Assembly (NCBI GenBank): GCA_014529385.2
Contig: CM043948.1
Span: forward strand, 23,054,451-23,118,450
Reading direction: 5' to 3'
DNA length: 64,000 bases
Source of the DNA: Adiantum capillus-veneris
Taxonomy: Eukaryota > Streptophyta > Polypodiopsida > Polypodiales > Pteridaceae
Below, piece after piece: positions 48,154 to 63,578 of this stretch; position 1 is the first letter of the stretch; every line of letters begins with the position of its first letter. A model generated the notes under the pieces. That model was not told the origin of the DNA. It was given only the letters and a program-made list of their open reading frames with translations, and ran no database searches. A program made the position numbers and the translations under genes.

Positions 48154-48242
48154 CTATAATCTCGTGTATGTAAATCTATCTCTCTCCATTAGATAATCTA
48201 CTCAATTATCTATTTAGCTACATCTTATTTCCTAAGAGGCAG

Positions 48243-51200
48243 TACAAATAGCCAAGCTCACACAAAAATTTAGTGGAGACGGGGATGTGAGAAAGCATAT
48301 CGAAGTGTTTGAACAAATATGCGATTCTCTAGGAGAACATAATGACCTGCATAAGAGTAATGCCTAACCTTAAATGGGAAGGCAGGGGATTGGTATATGA
48401 TTTACCCTACTCTTAGGAGACTGTTCTTGAAAGAATACATACGAGAGGGAGTGCTTTGGGGTGTAGCCTCTCAGCTCCAGAAAGCCCAACGAGAGGAAGG
48501 AGAGTCGGTGAGAGACTTTATTAATCGCTTGAAGCATTTGAATTCTCGTTGTAATCCAAATGAGCGCTTCAATAATAATAAATTGCTTGATAGATTCATT
48601 AGGGGATTATGACATGAGGATATCTACAATGGCCTAGTCATTAGAGGTATCACCACTTGGGAAGCAGTCACCACCAATGCGATCCAATTGGAGGATAATT
48701 TAATGATTCAAGGAGAAAGAGTGTTTGTTGAGCCTAAATTTATTAGCTCGCAAGCATCAGGGCATCAACCAATGACCCTAAAGCCTATTGATAAGGAGCC
48801 AAATATATCTGAGATGACTTTAGCAGATCTCACCAAGGCTATTCAAGAGAGTCTTAGAGACAATCGTGCTCCACAAAACAATCATATGTATACAAGAAGG
48901 GAGCAACAGTGGTGCTCAGTATGCTATGGACCGCATAGTACCAGTGAATGCCCTACTTTTAGAGTAAGATTGAATGGGAATTTCAATGCCTGAAGGTATG
49001 GTCATCAAGCTAAGGATTGTATAGTATTTAAGCGCGTGATGGCCAATAGACCAACCTTAGCATGGACAGACACACCTCGAGTGCCTGCATTGATGCCGGC
49101 CCCACCTCTTGAACAAACAACACAACACATGGCCCCTAGGGCCCAAAATGTTGTTCAAACAACACCCTTACCACCTCCAGTGCTAGGACCGCAACCACCA
49201 CATCCGAGAATCACTTCTATGAATCAAGTGGGTTGTGAGTCATCTATTGCTTGTTTGCAAGGCTGTGAGGAATATATAGACCCTAATATTGCCTATGGGA
49301 TGGCTGTGCTTGAATAAAGTCCATGATACTACATGGAGGACTATTGGGGACAAGTCAAAACCTGTCTATCAAGTAGGTGCTCTCGTTGCAAGAGGCCAAA
49401 ATATCAATTACACTGCTAAGAAACCACCTCTTCAATGCCATGAGTGTGGAGGTCCACATAGTGTAGCCGAGTGTCCTATTAGGCTACAAAAGAATGCCAC
49501 ACTTATGCTAACCAATCAAGTGAGCACGTCTACAATGCCGATACTCATGTGTAATCGATGTGGCATAGATTATTCGATTGCCCAATGTCCAAATAATCCA
49601 AATGCACCAAAGATCACACCATTAAACTTGATTGAAGTTACCGAGGAGCCATCACAAAGTACACCTGTGGTACCAGTAAACGTACTCACACGATCGATGC
49701 TCCAAAAACAAAATTATATCCTTGAGGAAAAAGACACGACATCAATTGCCCAATCTCAGAAAAAGAAGAAAACACGAAGGAAGAGATCGCAAAAAGCAGC
49801 GAAGTTAGACCCTAGTTCAAAGACCAACATAGGGACTAGTGACGACCCCGTATATATGAATGATGCTGAAGAGGATTCTGATTCAATTGAAACCCTGGAG
49901 ACCAAAACGACCACTAAGATAGAAACAAACAAGGAAGATCTTCATGAGCCACAATGGCTAGGATTGAAGAAGAAGATAGAAACTTATCCAAACCCTACAG
50001 AGGAGATTGAGCGAGTCAAGCAATTAAGGAGTTTGGTAGAAGATACCCAAAGGGGATCTAGAGCCAGCACCTAGGCAGATCCAGATTACTGACACCGTGT
50101 TCCCTATGCACAACAACCTCACCAAGTCCATAGACCCTTAGCCATACCTAGTGTCATCCAAGAAGAAAGTGACTTAAAGTCATGGGAAAGTGGGCGTACT
50201 CACTTCTTGATGGAAATAATGTTTACTGAGGGACTACTTGATCCTATCGAAGAAACGGAGATCCCATCTTCCCCACGTCAAGGAACTCAAGGACAAAAGG
50301 TGCCGTTAAACATTGACAAATTGATGGATTTCATGTCTTCAGAAGTTAGAACCACCATCATGTCCAAACTATATAAAGACCTTGAGCTAGTCTCAGCTCT
50401 TCGAGCCTTCCTCAATGGAGAACTAAAGTTTGGGCTACCACAATTTGCACAGATGGATGGAGCTAGAGAGATGCCAATAGAGGAGGAACACTTAGATGCG
50501 CAACCCTACCTAGATGAGAACCTTGTTATAGGGACAATACTTTGAGGGTGATGAATCCAATGCGACCATACCAATCAGTACTAAGGGATTAACTGTGAAG
50601 GGAATCCTTGATGGTGGTGCTGGGGTTAACATTGTCACTAAAAATTGCTGGGAAACTATGGGAAGACCTCACCTTGCGACCACAACTATAGTAGTGAAAA
50701 TGGCCAATGGGTCTATTGTTAAACCTATTGGGATGCTAGAAGATCTCAAGATCAAGGTCTTTGGACATAAAATAAGGATTACCTTCATTGTTATGGATTT
50801 CTCCAAATACATTATGGCCTCAGAGATGATCTTAGGACATCCTTTCATGAGGGAAGCAAAAATGGTGCATGAGTGGTCTAAAAACCATGTCTACCTGTAG
50901 TTCCAAGATTCTGTCATTAGAGTGGATCTTGTAACTGGTCGAGCACATCCTCTAGGAAACAGGTTTATAATTGATCGTAGATCTGACACCACAGTTTACT
51001 CGGCCCCTATTGGAAACGACTATCAGGGAAATGATCAAATATGGGTACCAAAACGTAGATTGTGTTCTTACTGTCACCTGACGTATGTGAGTCAAACCCT
51101 GTGACGACAAAGCCGATGAAAGATCATGGGAAAGGAAAAATCACAGAACTCTATACACCGGATCTCGAGCTAGTATGGGTTCCCAAGCGAGAAAGGTTTG

Positions 51201-51349
51201 TTTTGCTCAACTCAACCATAGAAAAAACGAATAAAGCTTCTATCTCCACATGTAATGTATCCATAGAGATAAAAGATTCTCCACAGCCTCCACCTACAAT
51301 AGTAGACCTCCATGAAGCTACAAAGCAATCCACACCTCCCAGTGTTTAA
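48243..51349 (+). pseudogene. Gag-protease of copy 2, 3' part (broken)
   Basis: Resumes at the codons after SRSKA in copy 1: VQIAKLTQKF appears as ACAAATAGCCAAGC. The capsid domain has GVASQLQKAQREEGESVRDF. The zinc knuckles include CSVCYGPHSTSEC, a second knuckle with a TGA in place of its first Cys region (about 48991), CHECGGPHSVAEC and CNRCGIDYSIAQC (the His of the last is Tyr). The protease has GILDGGAGVNIVTKNCW and ILGHPFMREA. Stops and frameshifts near 48610, 48991, 49315, 50074, 50545 and 50898 kill it. The WVPK-type tail (QIWVPKRRL, VWVPKRERF) extends to 51349. Confidence 0.9.
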
Positions 51350-53151
51350 GAATCACCTGATGAACTTTTTCAAGCTTGATCCTGGGAGAGTACCTTACCA
51401 CCCTTGCAACTCGATGAGGTACCTAAGGTAATGGAAAACTAATGGCAAAAATCCTCACCTATTACCAACTGGAACAATTGGTTTCAAAGGGTGATGAGCA
51501 CATTTCAAACAATATGACCTACCCAAGGAAGGGGGGAAGTCTTTATTCACGTCAGCCTATTGAATTATTTCCCTCTTACCCTTCTTTTCCTGACCTCTCA
51601 ATCTCCCAATCTTAGGGAATGTACATATAAAGCCTTATACTCACAAAAAACAAAAAAAATAAAGAGCAAGAGCAATTAGCCAATGAGTATGCACAATAAA
51701 AGTCAAAACATTGACCCAGACCTACACATTCACATCCTGTACTCCGAAACAGAAACCTATGTCATAAAACACCTTTGATCCTCATCACTTGAGTGATGGA
51801 GGGTAGGTAAGATTAGTACGATAGGAGTGTTTTTGTTTTAGAGTATAGTGATTAGAAAAGTTCTTTCTTCCCACTGATGTGCCTCCTAGAGGTATTCTTT
51901 GTGTTTCCTAGTGTGTACAGGAATGTGTTGTTGTGGTTAGGATTTGGACCTTCATGGAATCTTTCTCTAGACTCACTCTTCAAATCAATGCAATTATCAA
52001 CACAAACAGGTGCTTCTTGTCCATTAACATTGCCCCTTATCTTTTTGCATCCATGTTTGTCTGCTTTAATTGTGATTGGTAGCATAATATTCAACACATT
52101 TTCTTAGTATCAAACATTAAATTCAATGTAATTTTTTGACATAATCACTTGTCCAGGTTTAAAAATCAAGCAGTCTGACTAAGTTAGTTTGACCAAGCTA
52201 GGCGTTAGAGATCTTCTCTTAATACCATGGGGAATGCCTTCCTAATTATCAATGGTTACTTAGGTTCTTAATCCGATTTACGCAGCATTGTGTGAAATGT
52301 ACTAGGGCTTTCTAGTGGGCTTAGTCCCTATTGACCTTTAGCTTAAGTATTATAAAGGGAGTTTACTAGCGTGATGAGCCTGGGGAGGGTAACAATGTTA
52401 TATGACCCCCCAAAGTTACAAAATTAAAATGCTGAAAACGAACAAACAAAAAATCAAAGTGCCACAATGTAAAATCTTAAGCTGGAAGAGAAACCTCAGC
52501 TTGATTTGGTACTCCACTCACATGTATTGCCTATGGTACTAGAGCCCTAGAGGTTCCCAGTGTAGGCGCTTTTCCTTGAAAAGAAAAAAACCCAACGCAT
52601 ACAAAATAAGCACACACATCAAAATTGAATCACTGTGAAAAGACTTTGGGGGGTCAAAGAAAAGGTAATCAATCAGGCGATGAATTCATGAGAAATTCCT
52701 TTTATCGTAGCTTAACCACAAGGTCTTCTAGGTATAGCCTCTAGTTAGCCCTCGAACATGAAATACTTTGCTCTCGCAATTAAACAAGTTAATTGACCAG
52801 AGAAAATTAAGAAGATTACCCATGGTATTAATAGTCGATCTTTAGTGCCTTTCGACCGTTGAATTAGCGACCCCAAACTTGTTTAGTTTTTTACCTTGCC
52901 AATTGTTTATGTGTTTGATTATATTGCAATTTAATGTTTATTGCTGACAAACGGTTTAGATTTATGCTACCAATCAATTTGTCTGCCTACAACTGCATAT
53001 GCTTTTTAAGTGTATATGAGAATGCAATTACTGTGCCAATGTTGTTTGATTTTGCAGTGACTGAAGAAGGCTAAGGACATTCATCTCAATTGCTCTTCCA
53101 CCTCGACGAACGAGCTTCAACTCAATAGCTTCCAAGGGCAGAATCTACATC
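51350..53151 (+). other. 3' non-coding region of copy 2
   Basis: Same sequence as 6299-8063 in reverse, with no pol motif in any frame. For example GGGGAATGCCTTCCTAA, CTCCACTCACATGTATTGCC and AAGACTTTGGGGGGTCAAAG occur in both. Ends in the polypurine tract. Confidence 0.8.
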
Positions 53152-53164
53152 AGGAAGGGGGGCA
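53152..53164 (+). promoter_or_regulatory. Polypurine tract of copy 2
   Basis: AGGAAGGGGGGCA directly before the 3' LTR start TGTTAACCC. Confidence 0.88.
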
Positions 53165-53477
53165 TGTTAACCCTCACGGCTCACGGACAACCTATCACCT
53201 ACGACGGACATTGTATTATTTACTTAGTAGAGTCAGGTATCAGGCTTGTCGGTCCAATAGGAAAAGGGTAAGAGTGATCGCCGATGAGGGTGCACTCTAA
53301 CTGGAACATTGAAGGAATTAGTTGGCTAAGCATGGGCGCCCAAGTGTGAATGGGGTGAGCTCATATAAAATTCAACTAAACCTAAAATTCACTCATTCTC
53401 TCATTTGTGCAATTGAAGAGTGCTCTTGCTCCATCTCCATCTTCTTCTTCTTCATCTCCTTGTGTGTGTGTGTATGT

Positions 53478-53517
<40 letters not shown>

Positions 53518-53749
53518 GAGCATTGCGGCGGCAGGACGGCAGCGAGGCGGTTGAGCGTGGTGTAGCGGCGTCTCCCTCTTCTTTGTGGTGAGGAATCCTC
53601 CACGATAGCAAGCGTAGAGCGGTGAGTGACACACCATCGCCATCTTTGAGCTTACTATTTTAGGCTTGTTGTATGCTTGGAAGCATTTGTGGCTCGCACA
53701 CAGTGTATTGGCAAGTTCCTTGCATTGACACGTGCGACATACGCGCACA
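53165..53749 (+). repeat. 3' LTR of copy 2
   Basis: Starts TGTTAACCCTCACGG and ends CGCGCACA, then the target duplication CCTTG. The microsatellite at 53461-53514 is a short GT run then GA. Confidence 0.92.
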
Positions 53750-53754
53750 CCTTG

Positions 53755-55187
53755 AATGTCAATTGAATATGAGAAAAAGCTCAACTTCTCCTTGTTAACC
53801 ACCTTTGTTGACACGTCTACAGAATTCTTGCTTGTGTGCATCTTTCCAAGCTTTAACTATCTCTCTTCCAAAAGTGTACATATGAAGTGATATCTCACTT
53901 TGATGTGCTTTTTCCTTGTGTAAAAGGCTGAATTCTTCACAAGATGAATGGCGCTTTGACCGTCACTATACAAGACACAATTGTCTTGCTTGTATCCAAG
54001 CTCCTCCAAAAATCTATGAATCCATATAATCTCCTGGCTTGTAATGGAAAGTGAGACCGCTTTCTGCAACTTTGAAGTCCAACTTATTGATGTGCCTCCA
54101 ATAGTGAAGGCATATCCTTTAGCTCTCCTTTGAGTATCTTTGTCACCTGCCATATCTACATCAGCATACCCTTGCAAGAAAATATCAGTGCCTCCAAAAC
54201 ACAAAGCATTCATGGTTATCTCTTTTAGATCCTTAAGTATCCACTTCACAGCTTGTCGATTCTCTTTACCTAGATTATCTATGCACCTACTCACAACTCC
54301 CAATGCATATGAAATATCTGACCTTGTCTAGACCATAGCATACATTAGAGAACCTACGATTGCAGCATATAGAACTTTGAACATATAGACTATCTCCTTC
54401 TGTGTCTTTGGACACATATCCTTGGTTAGTTTAAAGTGATTAGCCAAAGATATAGAAACCGATTTTGCATTTTGCATTGCAACTTTCTAACACCTTCTTG
54501 ATGTAATCCTCTTGAGATAGCTTTAGTGCCTTTTTCATCCCGTCCCTTGATATTTTCATACCAAGTATCCACTTTGTAGCACATAAATCTTTCATTGAAA
54601 AAGATTTAGACAACTCCACTTTGAGGTCTCTGATATCCTTCTGCATGTTAACACTTGCAATCAGCATGCCCTCAACATATAATATTGGGATAATAAATTT
54701 CCCATCTCCCAAATTCTTTATGTACACACAACGATATGAGTTGCATCTTCTGAATCCACGATCCAACAATGAACATCCATCGGTCAAACTTTAGGTATCA
54801 TTGTCTTAATGCTTGCTTTAGACCATACAAGCTCTTCTTTAAACTATAAAGCATTTTCTCCTTATCCTTTTCTTCATACTCCTTTGGTTGAAGCATGTAA
54901 ATCTCCTTCGTCCTGCCTTCTTCTTCCTTCAGCTTGTACACCCATTTGTTTTGTAGTGCATGTTTATCTTTGGAAAAATCAACCAATTTCCACGTTTGAT
55001 TGCGATGCAATGGGTCCATCTTTGCTTGCATGCTCTTTGTATGATTATGGCTCTCCAGAATCTGAGACCAAGAGATGGTTGAAGGAAGGAATGAACCTCT
55101 CTAGAGGTCTACTTACTCTCCTAAATCTTAAGGACATAGGTTAAGGTTCCTCATCTGGTTGATGTTTTTGCAAGCATCACCATCCTC
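53755..55187 (-). pseudogene. RT-RNase H remnant of the outermost copia element B
   Basis: A minus-strand copia pol, related to but clearly diverged from element A. RNase H is in 53857-54303 (QDNCVLYSDGQSAIHLVKNS). RT follows in 54440-54787, where the catalytic box reads LYVEGMLIA instead of LYVDDMLIA, so the YVDD Asp pair is lost. Then come 54798-55031 (NQTWKLVDFSKDKHALQNKW) and KSLYGLKQALRQ. About 80 residues of RT between KLKEEEGRTK and EIYMLQPKEY are deleted. Integrase, protease and gag are missing; homology stops near 55187. With 31723-31820 this is the host of copy 2. Confidence 0.9.
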
Positions 55188-57590
55188 ACCATTTATTATA
55201 AACCATAGGGAACGTGCTCTACCCTGGTATACTTGTTTCCTCCTCTAATGTTGAAGGATTACAATATGCATCTCCTATAGTGTTGAAGAGTCATGTTTGC
55301 TTCTCCTTCACTTTAGGAGGGTCACTTTAAAAAAATAAATTGCAATACATTGGAAGGAATTCATTGCCTTCAAGTTTTATACGAAATAGTGGCACCATGA
55401 TGATCCTATTGCAAATGGTATGTGGATTGATTTATCTGTCCATGCACACTTGGCTCCCTATTTTTGCAATGCAGCCTGATTAAGGCTAATTTTAATAGAG
55501 AGATTAGATTCCTCATGCAAAGAGCTTCTTTAGATTGGAAGAAAGCATTGGTCTTTCTTTTGGTCCACTCCCTCATGGTGAAAGGCTAATTCTCTTCCCA
55601 GTAGACAACCTTAACCCATACCTCAACAATAGCTTTTTCAATAGCAACTATATGTGTGGCAATTTGCGACACATGAAGCCCGGCGCAAGTTGCACAAAGC
55701 ATCCATGATCCATGACACATTGAACCCTACCTTGGTAAACACTGAGAAGCTCTTATGATTGATGCCCTCTTGAAGAGCTATAAGGGTTTTATCATCTTGA
55801 CCTTCAGTTCCTCGATTCATCATCATCATCACTGTCAACATATCCATTGTATCTATCCTTGAGATCATCATGCTCTCTGTGAGTCCTTTGATCATAACCC
55901 ATGTAGCTACGATCCCTTCTATATTCATCCTCTCTATCTTGGCCTCTTTGTCTTTCATATCTTCTCTCATTTTGATCATGTTTGCTGCAATCTTCATCAT
56001 CACGTTGATCATGTCTATTGCAATCTCCATCATTGCCTCTTTTGTAATTTGTAAATCATGCCAATTTTCGCTTTCGTTGGAGTTCATGCTAAATGCTCCT
56101 AGCTCAGGTTCTTCTTTCCTTCCCCTATATGCTTTAGTGGTACAAACCCTGATATCTATGTCACGGTCTCTTTATCTTTTATATCTTCTCTCATGTCGAT
56201 CATGTCTACTATGATCTCCATCTTCATCTTCTACCATCACGGCCACTATCGTGTTCACTTTTTTACCATCTTCTACTATTGAGTCAATTGAGATCTCCAT
56301 CAGATGCAAGCGGATGCATAAATATTAAGAAGCTTCTTTGTGTTTCCTTCAAAGTAGTTGATTGTTGGCAACCAGTTGTTGGCAGTCACAATGAATGTGG
56401 CAACAAAGGGACCTTTTTGTGCATAGAGAGAGCTTGTTGTTTCGCAGTGGTCAACTTGTTGGAGTTAGAGGTAGTTAGCAATCTACCTTCTCTCATTTTG
56501 ATCACGTCTACTACATTCACTAGCATCATCGTGTCAATCACGTCTATTGCAACCCATCATATATTCTTTTGCTCCCATCGTGGTGACTGCTGCTTTTGCT
56601 CGAGTTCTTGCTTTTTGGTCCTTGCTCAGGTTCTTCTTGCATTCCTCGCTCTACATCAACGGTACAATTTTGGACCTCTATGCCATGGTCTCTTCGTCTT
56701 TAATAACTTCTCTCATGTCGATCGCAATCTCCATCATCATATCGATCATTTTTACTGCGATCACCATCATCATCTTCTACCATTGTGTCGACTAGCATGC
56801 CATTCACTTCTTTGCTATCTTCTTCTATCGTCATGTCGGTGAAAATCTCCCTCATTTTGTAATCATGTCTACTGCAATCTCCATGAGATGCAACTAGATG
56901 CATAAGTATTAAGAAGGTGCTTTGTGTTGCCTTCAAAACAACCGATTATTGACACCCACAACCGATATGGTCACAAAGGGACCTTTTTGTGGATCTTTCC
57001 AAAATTCTTTCATGAACGTCATCTTTGGTGCTTGTACTACTGCAAGGCAACCTTTGTAGGTGGACAAGCTTGTGGGGTGCTACTGTGCAACAATTGGGGT
57101 TCTGGTAGCAAGAGGGGTTGTTAGTGCATGAAGCCCGATAGCGGTGTAATGGGAAAGGCCTATGAACATTGAGAATAGCGGAATTAAGAGAAATTTAATG
57201 AGCATTTTTAGGAAACTACTTTGAGAACATAGAGGGTGAACTTAATTAGCGGTAGCAACATAACCATTACATAAAGGTAGCAGATTGTGGACCTCTTTGC
57301 CCCGCACACACATTCACATAGAGGCGACTAATAGTGGGGTTAAAATTTTAGTGACACTGATTTGTGTAGATGTAGGAAAAAAAGGGGAGTTTTTTAATGG
57401 CCTTCGATAAGAAAAAAAGTAGAGTCACCTTAAAATGACAAGTGGATGCCTCGAGGTCTAAGCATTTTCCCAAGAAGTAGTGGGCATAGGGTAGAGATGG
57501 TGATAAAATCGTGGAAATGACCTGCTTTTAGGCCTAGCTTTTTGCGTTTCGACTTTTGCACATGGTTAGAACTTAGAAGGCGGAAGTTGA
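55188..57590. other. No confident gene; ~540-bp tandem duplication
   Basis: Two related units lie at about 56090-56440 and 56620-56995. Shared words include GCTCAGGTTCTTCTT, TCTCTCATGTCGATC, AAGATTAAGAAG-like words before TTTGTGTT, and ACAAAGGGACCTTTTTGTG. On the minus strand parts read as Asp/Arg/Met-rich low-complexity protein (55638-56087 and 56700-56936, for example EDDDGDRSKNDRYDDGDCDR). This could be a decayed gene for a charged repetitive protein, but I recognise no domain. 57130-57590 holds nothing I can name. Confidence 0.5.
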
Positions 57591-58140
57591 AGAGTGAGGG
57601 ATTAAAGGAAGTCGTATGTTGTGCAGAGGATGAATGGAGTCGGCCAGCTGAGCAACTGCGATACAAGAAGAAGCTCATTATGGCGAGCTGGTTTGACTCG
57701 CCAGAGACGCGCAGCCTGAAAGGACCGGAGGAATCGCCAATTATAAAGCAAGCGCCTGCCAACCAATCAATCCGTGCCACGGAGTCAGTCAGCGGTTGTT
57801 CGACGGTCTCAGCAGAGATGAGTAGCCAACCAAGCTGCTTCACGTGGAATCCTGATGCTGATATTAGGCGAGGGTTCCCGCCTGCGCTTGAATCGCCGGT
57901 CGTGTGCGACGCTGAATATGCCACAACGAGCGCCGGCTGCATGCAGATGAGAGGCGAGTTGACACACGTGAGACTGGATGGCCGGCTTCTGCTGCTGCAG
58001 CCGCCTGCTCCCTCGCTGCCGCGTCGCCCACCTGGCTACATGCTCGCCCAGCGTGGTGATGACCGACTCGTCCTTCGTATCTTCTACCATGACTTACCAG
58101 AGCAAGCGCCCCAGCAGGAGCAGCCTTAGACACCACCGCC
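57590..58140. other. GC-rich island with open frames on both strands
   Basis: The base composition rises sharply relative to the AT-rich flanks, with many CG dinucleotides. The plus frame 57542-58129 (195 codons) and minus frames 57864-58136 and 57430-57942 are all open, as expected of GC-rich DNA. A TATAAAG preceded by GCCAAT lies at about 57735-57748 on the plus strand, with CACGTG-type boxes near 57841 and 57965. This would suit a promoter and first exon of a host gene. I recognise no protein family on either strand and leave the strand open. Confidence 0.35.
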
Positions 58141-59389
58141 TCCTGGGCTCTGAATCACTCTCCTCTCTCTCTCTTCATACCAGGTCTTGAGTTCAAATCC
58201 GCTCACTTGGATTGTACCTATGACATGTCTTGAGTTCAACCATCTCTCAACCTTCTTTCTTGCACTCCTTTTTTGCAAAATAGTTTCAAAGTTTGCACAT
58301 ATTGTAGACATACCAAGGCAATGAAATAGTATACAAAACGTGTCTTTCAAAAGTGCATAAGCTCCTCATTGTCGATATAGATCGTAACACCCATATTGTG
58401 AGGGAAGTTTAGTATTAGTGTCCCTAAATGGTCGTTAAGTATTGGTACCCCTACCAGGCTAGATGCCATAGCTCATAATATAACCAGTTCTCATAAATAG
58501 TGAGAAGGTGCCCCCAATTCATTTTTGTTTAGGATTTCTTTGAAATTGAACGGCAAAAGGACTAGGTGCCTCCCAATCAAGTTAATTGAGGATCTTTTCT
58601 GTAGGAACTATTTATGTCACATTAAGACTCTCTCTCTCTCACTCACACACACACACACACACATATCTTACATTGGTGGACCCTGAATTGTTGTAAGATT
58701 AATAGGTACATGTACCACCGACATACACCAGGTTGACCACAAGCTATATGTATCATAACTAGTCTTGCTTGGTGGGCCTTTGTCGTACATAATCTGATAG
58801 ATTTTGGAGCGCAGCTGACTACTTGGTTAGTTGCTTGTGATTGTTGTCGCCTTGGGTTTTGTTGTGGTGACACGAGAAAATGAGTAGAACCAATTGATAG
58901 GCACCAATAATAGCTCAGCTTGGGACTTGAAGAGCATTGGGAAGACGCAAGTTGTGTCCCATAAGGCTCCATATACGACTACTAAAGAGGGTAATTGAAT
59001 AGAGCAAAAGGGTTGCAACTTAACCTACTTTGGTAGTTGTTTGCAGATTGCACCATTCAACCTAGTAATATTGACCATTTAGTCTCTAAACCATGAAACC
59101 ATCTTTGAGACACCCATCTTATTCTCAATCTTGTGAGAATCAAGCGTAGTCTCTTTTCCTTTATTTCAATATAAAGGTTGAACTGCAAAACTGTGAGAAA
59201 ATAAATGCATGTCTATTTGATATATAGATACGATGATCAAAATTGAGCATGCACTTGTGAGGAAAACAAGTGGCTACACTAAATTTAAGGAAGCTTTGAC
59301 AAACTCAAAAATACAGAAAGCGTAAACAGACTATAAAAATTGAACTACACTGCCGACCTGATAATCATATATAAATGTCATCCAATTGT

Positions 59390-59390
<1 letters not shown>
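58140..59390. other. No gene recognised
   Basis: Short ORFs only. A mixed CT/CA microsatellite lies at about 58628-58663. Some Ala/Gln-poor minus ORFs (58643-58972) read through that microsatellite and are not credible. Confidence 0.5.
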
Positions 59391-62955
<3,565 letters not shown>

Positions 62956-62972
62956 ACTGTCACTTTTTATTA

Positions 62973-63188
62973 TGGTACGCTTTTATCGCACGTGTCAGAG
63001 GCTGGGAACTTACCAAACACTATGTGCGAGTCACAAATGGCTGCAAACACACAACTAGACAATCCTAGCAAGCTCAAAGGGGCAATGGTGTGTCACTCAC
63101 TGTTCAATGCTTTTCGTCGTGAAGGATCCCGTGCCACGAAGAAGAAGGAGCCGCTTGCCACCGCGCTCAATTGCATTGCCACCGCAAT

Positions 63189-63249
<61 letters not shown>

Positions 63250-63578
63250 CGCACACGCGCGCGTGCACACACACACACACACACTCGTGAGCAAACGATG
63301 GAGATGAAGGTAGAGGTAAACCAAGAGCACTTCTTTAGCATGCACCTCAAAGAATGAGGATTTTAGGTCAAAATGGACCTTTTATATGCATTCGTCCCAT
63401 TCACACATGGGCGGCCACAGTGGCCGATCATAGCAAAAATATTGTAAAAATAAGATAAATGGTGCGCCTCTCATCGGCAATCACCTACGCACCTATAAGA
63501 CCGATAAGCCCAGTCCATGACTCAATTAAGTGATAAGGCATTCATCAAAGGTGATAGGGTAACTGTAAGTGGTTAACA
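62973..63578 (-). repeat. 3' LTR of copy 3
   Basis: Plus-strand ends TGGTACGCTT and AGTGGTTAACA. It aligns with 5698-6285 across the whole length (GTGCGAGTCACAAATGGCT, GTGTGTCACTCACYG, GAAGAAGAAGG, ATGCGCCTCTCATCGGC-like), but at clearly lower identity, so it is a separate subfamily. It has the usual microsatellite (CT about 63190-63246, CA about 63264-63283). Confidence 0.83.

Larger units (their letters stand above)
34762..48237 (+). mobile_element. Solo LTR of the copia family, split by the hAT
   Basis: The left part (34762-35007) starts TGTTAAGTATGGAGCC. The right part (47717-48237) ends CTTATTTCCTAAGA, with G for the usual C of the CA end. It is flanked by the 5-bp duplication GGCAG (34757-34761 and 48238-48242) inside copy 2 gag. 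Together the parts are about 767 bp, matching one LTR of copia element A (727 bp) with a longer CT tract, so this is a solo LTR left by LTR-LTR recombination. A TATAAAA promoter box is at 47870-47876. Confidence 0.9.
31826..53749 (+). mobile_element. Gag-protease-only LTR retrotransposon (copy 2), split by nested insertions
   Basis: LTRs at 31826-32428 and 53165-53749 are flanked by the perfect 5-bp duplication CCTTG (31821-31825 and 53750-53754). The element is on the plus strand and of the same family as copy 1. Its native length, after subtracting the insertion at 34762-48242, is about 8.4 kb. Gag-protease is broken by stops. As in copy 1 there is no pol anywhere, and about 1.8 kb of non-coding DNA lies before the polypurine tract. 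It lies inside copia element B. Confidence 0.93.

Noticed and set aside
34762-48237. Possibility that the copia LTR halves bound one full copia element
   Set aside because: The two halves add up to a single LTR with one target duplication. All interior sequence is accounted for by the hAT and its own copia insertion, so it is a solo LTR.
58185-58200. GAGTTCAAATCC, resembling a tRNA or SINE B box
   Set aside because: No A box, no cloverleaf stems and no poly-A tail or target duplication were found nearby.
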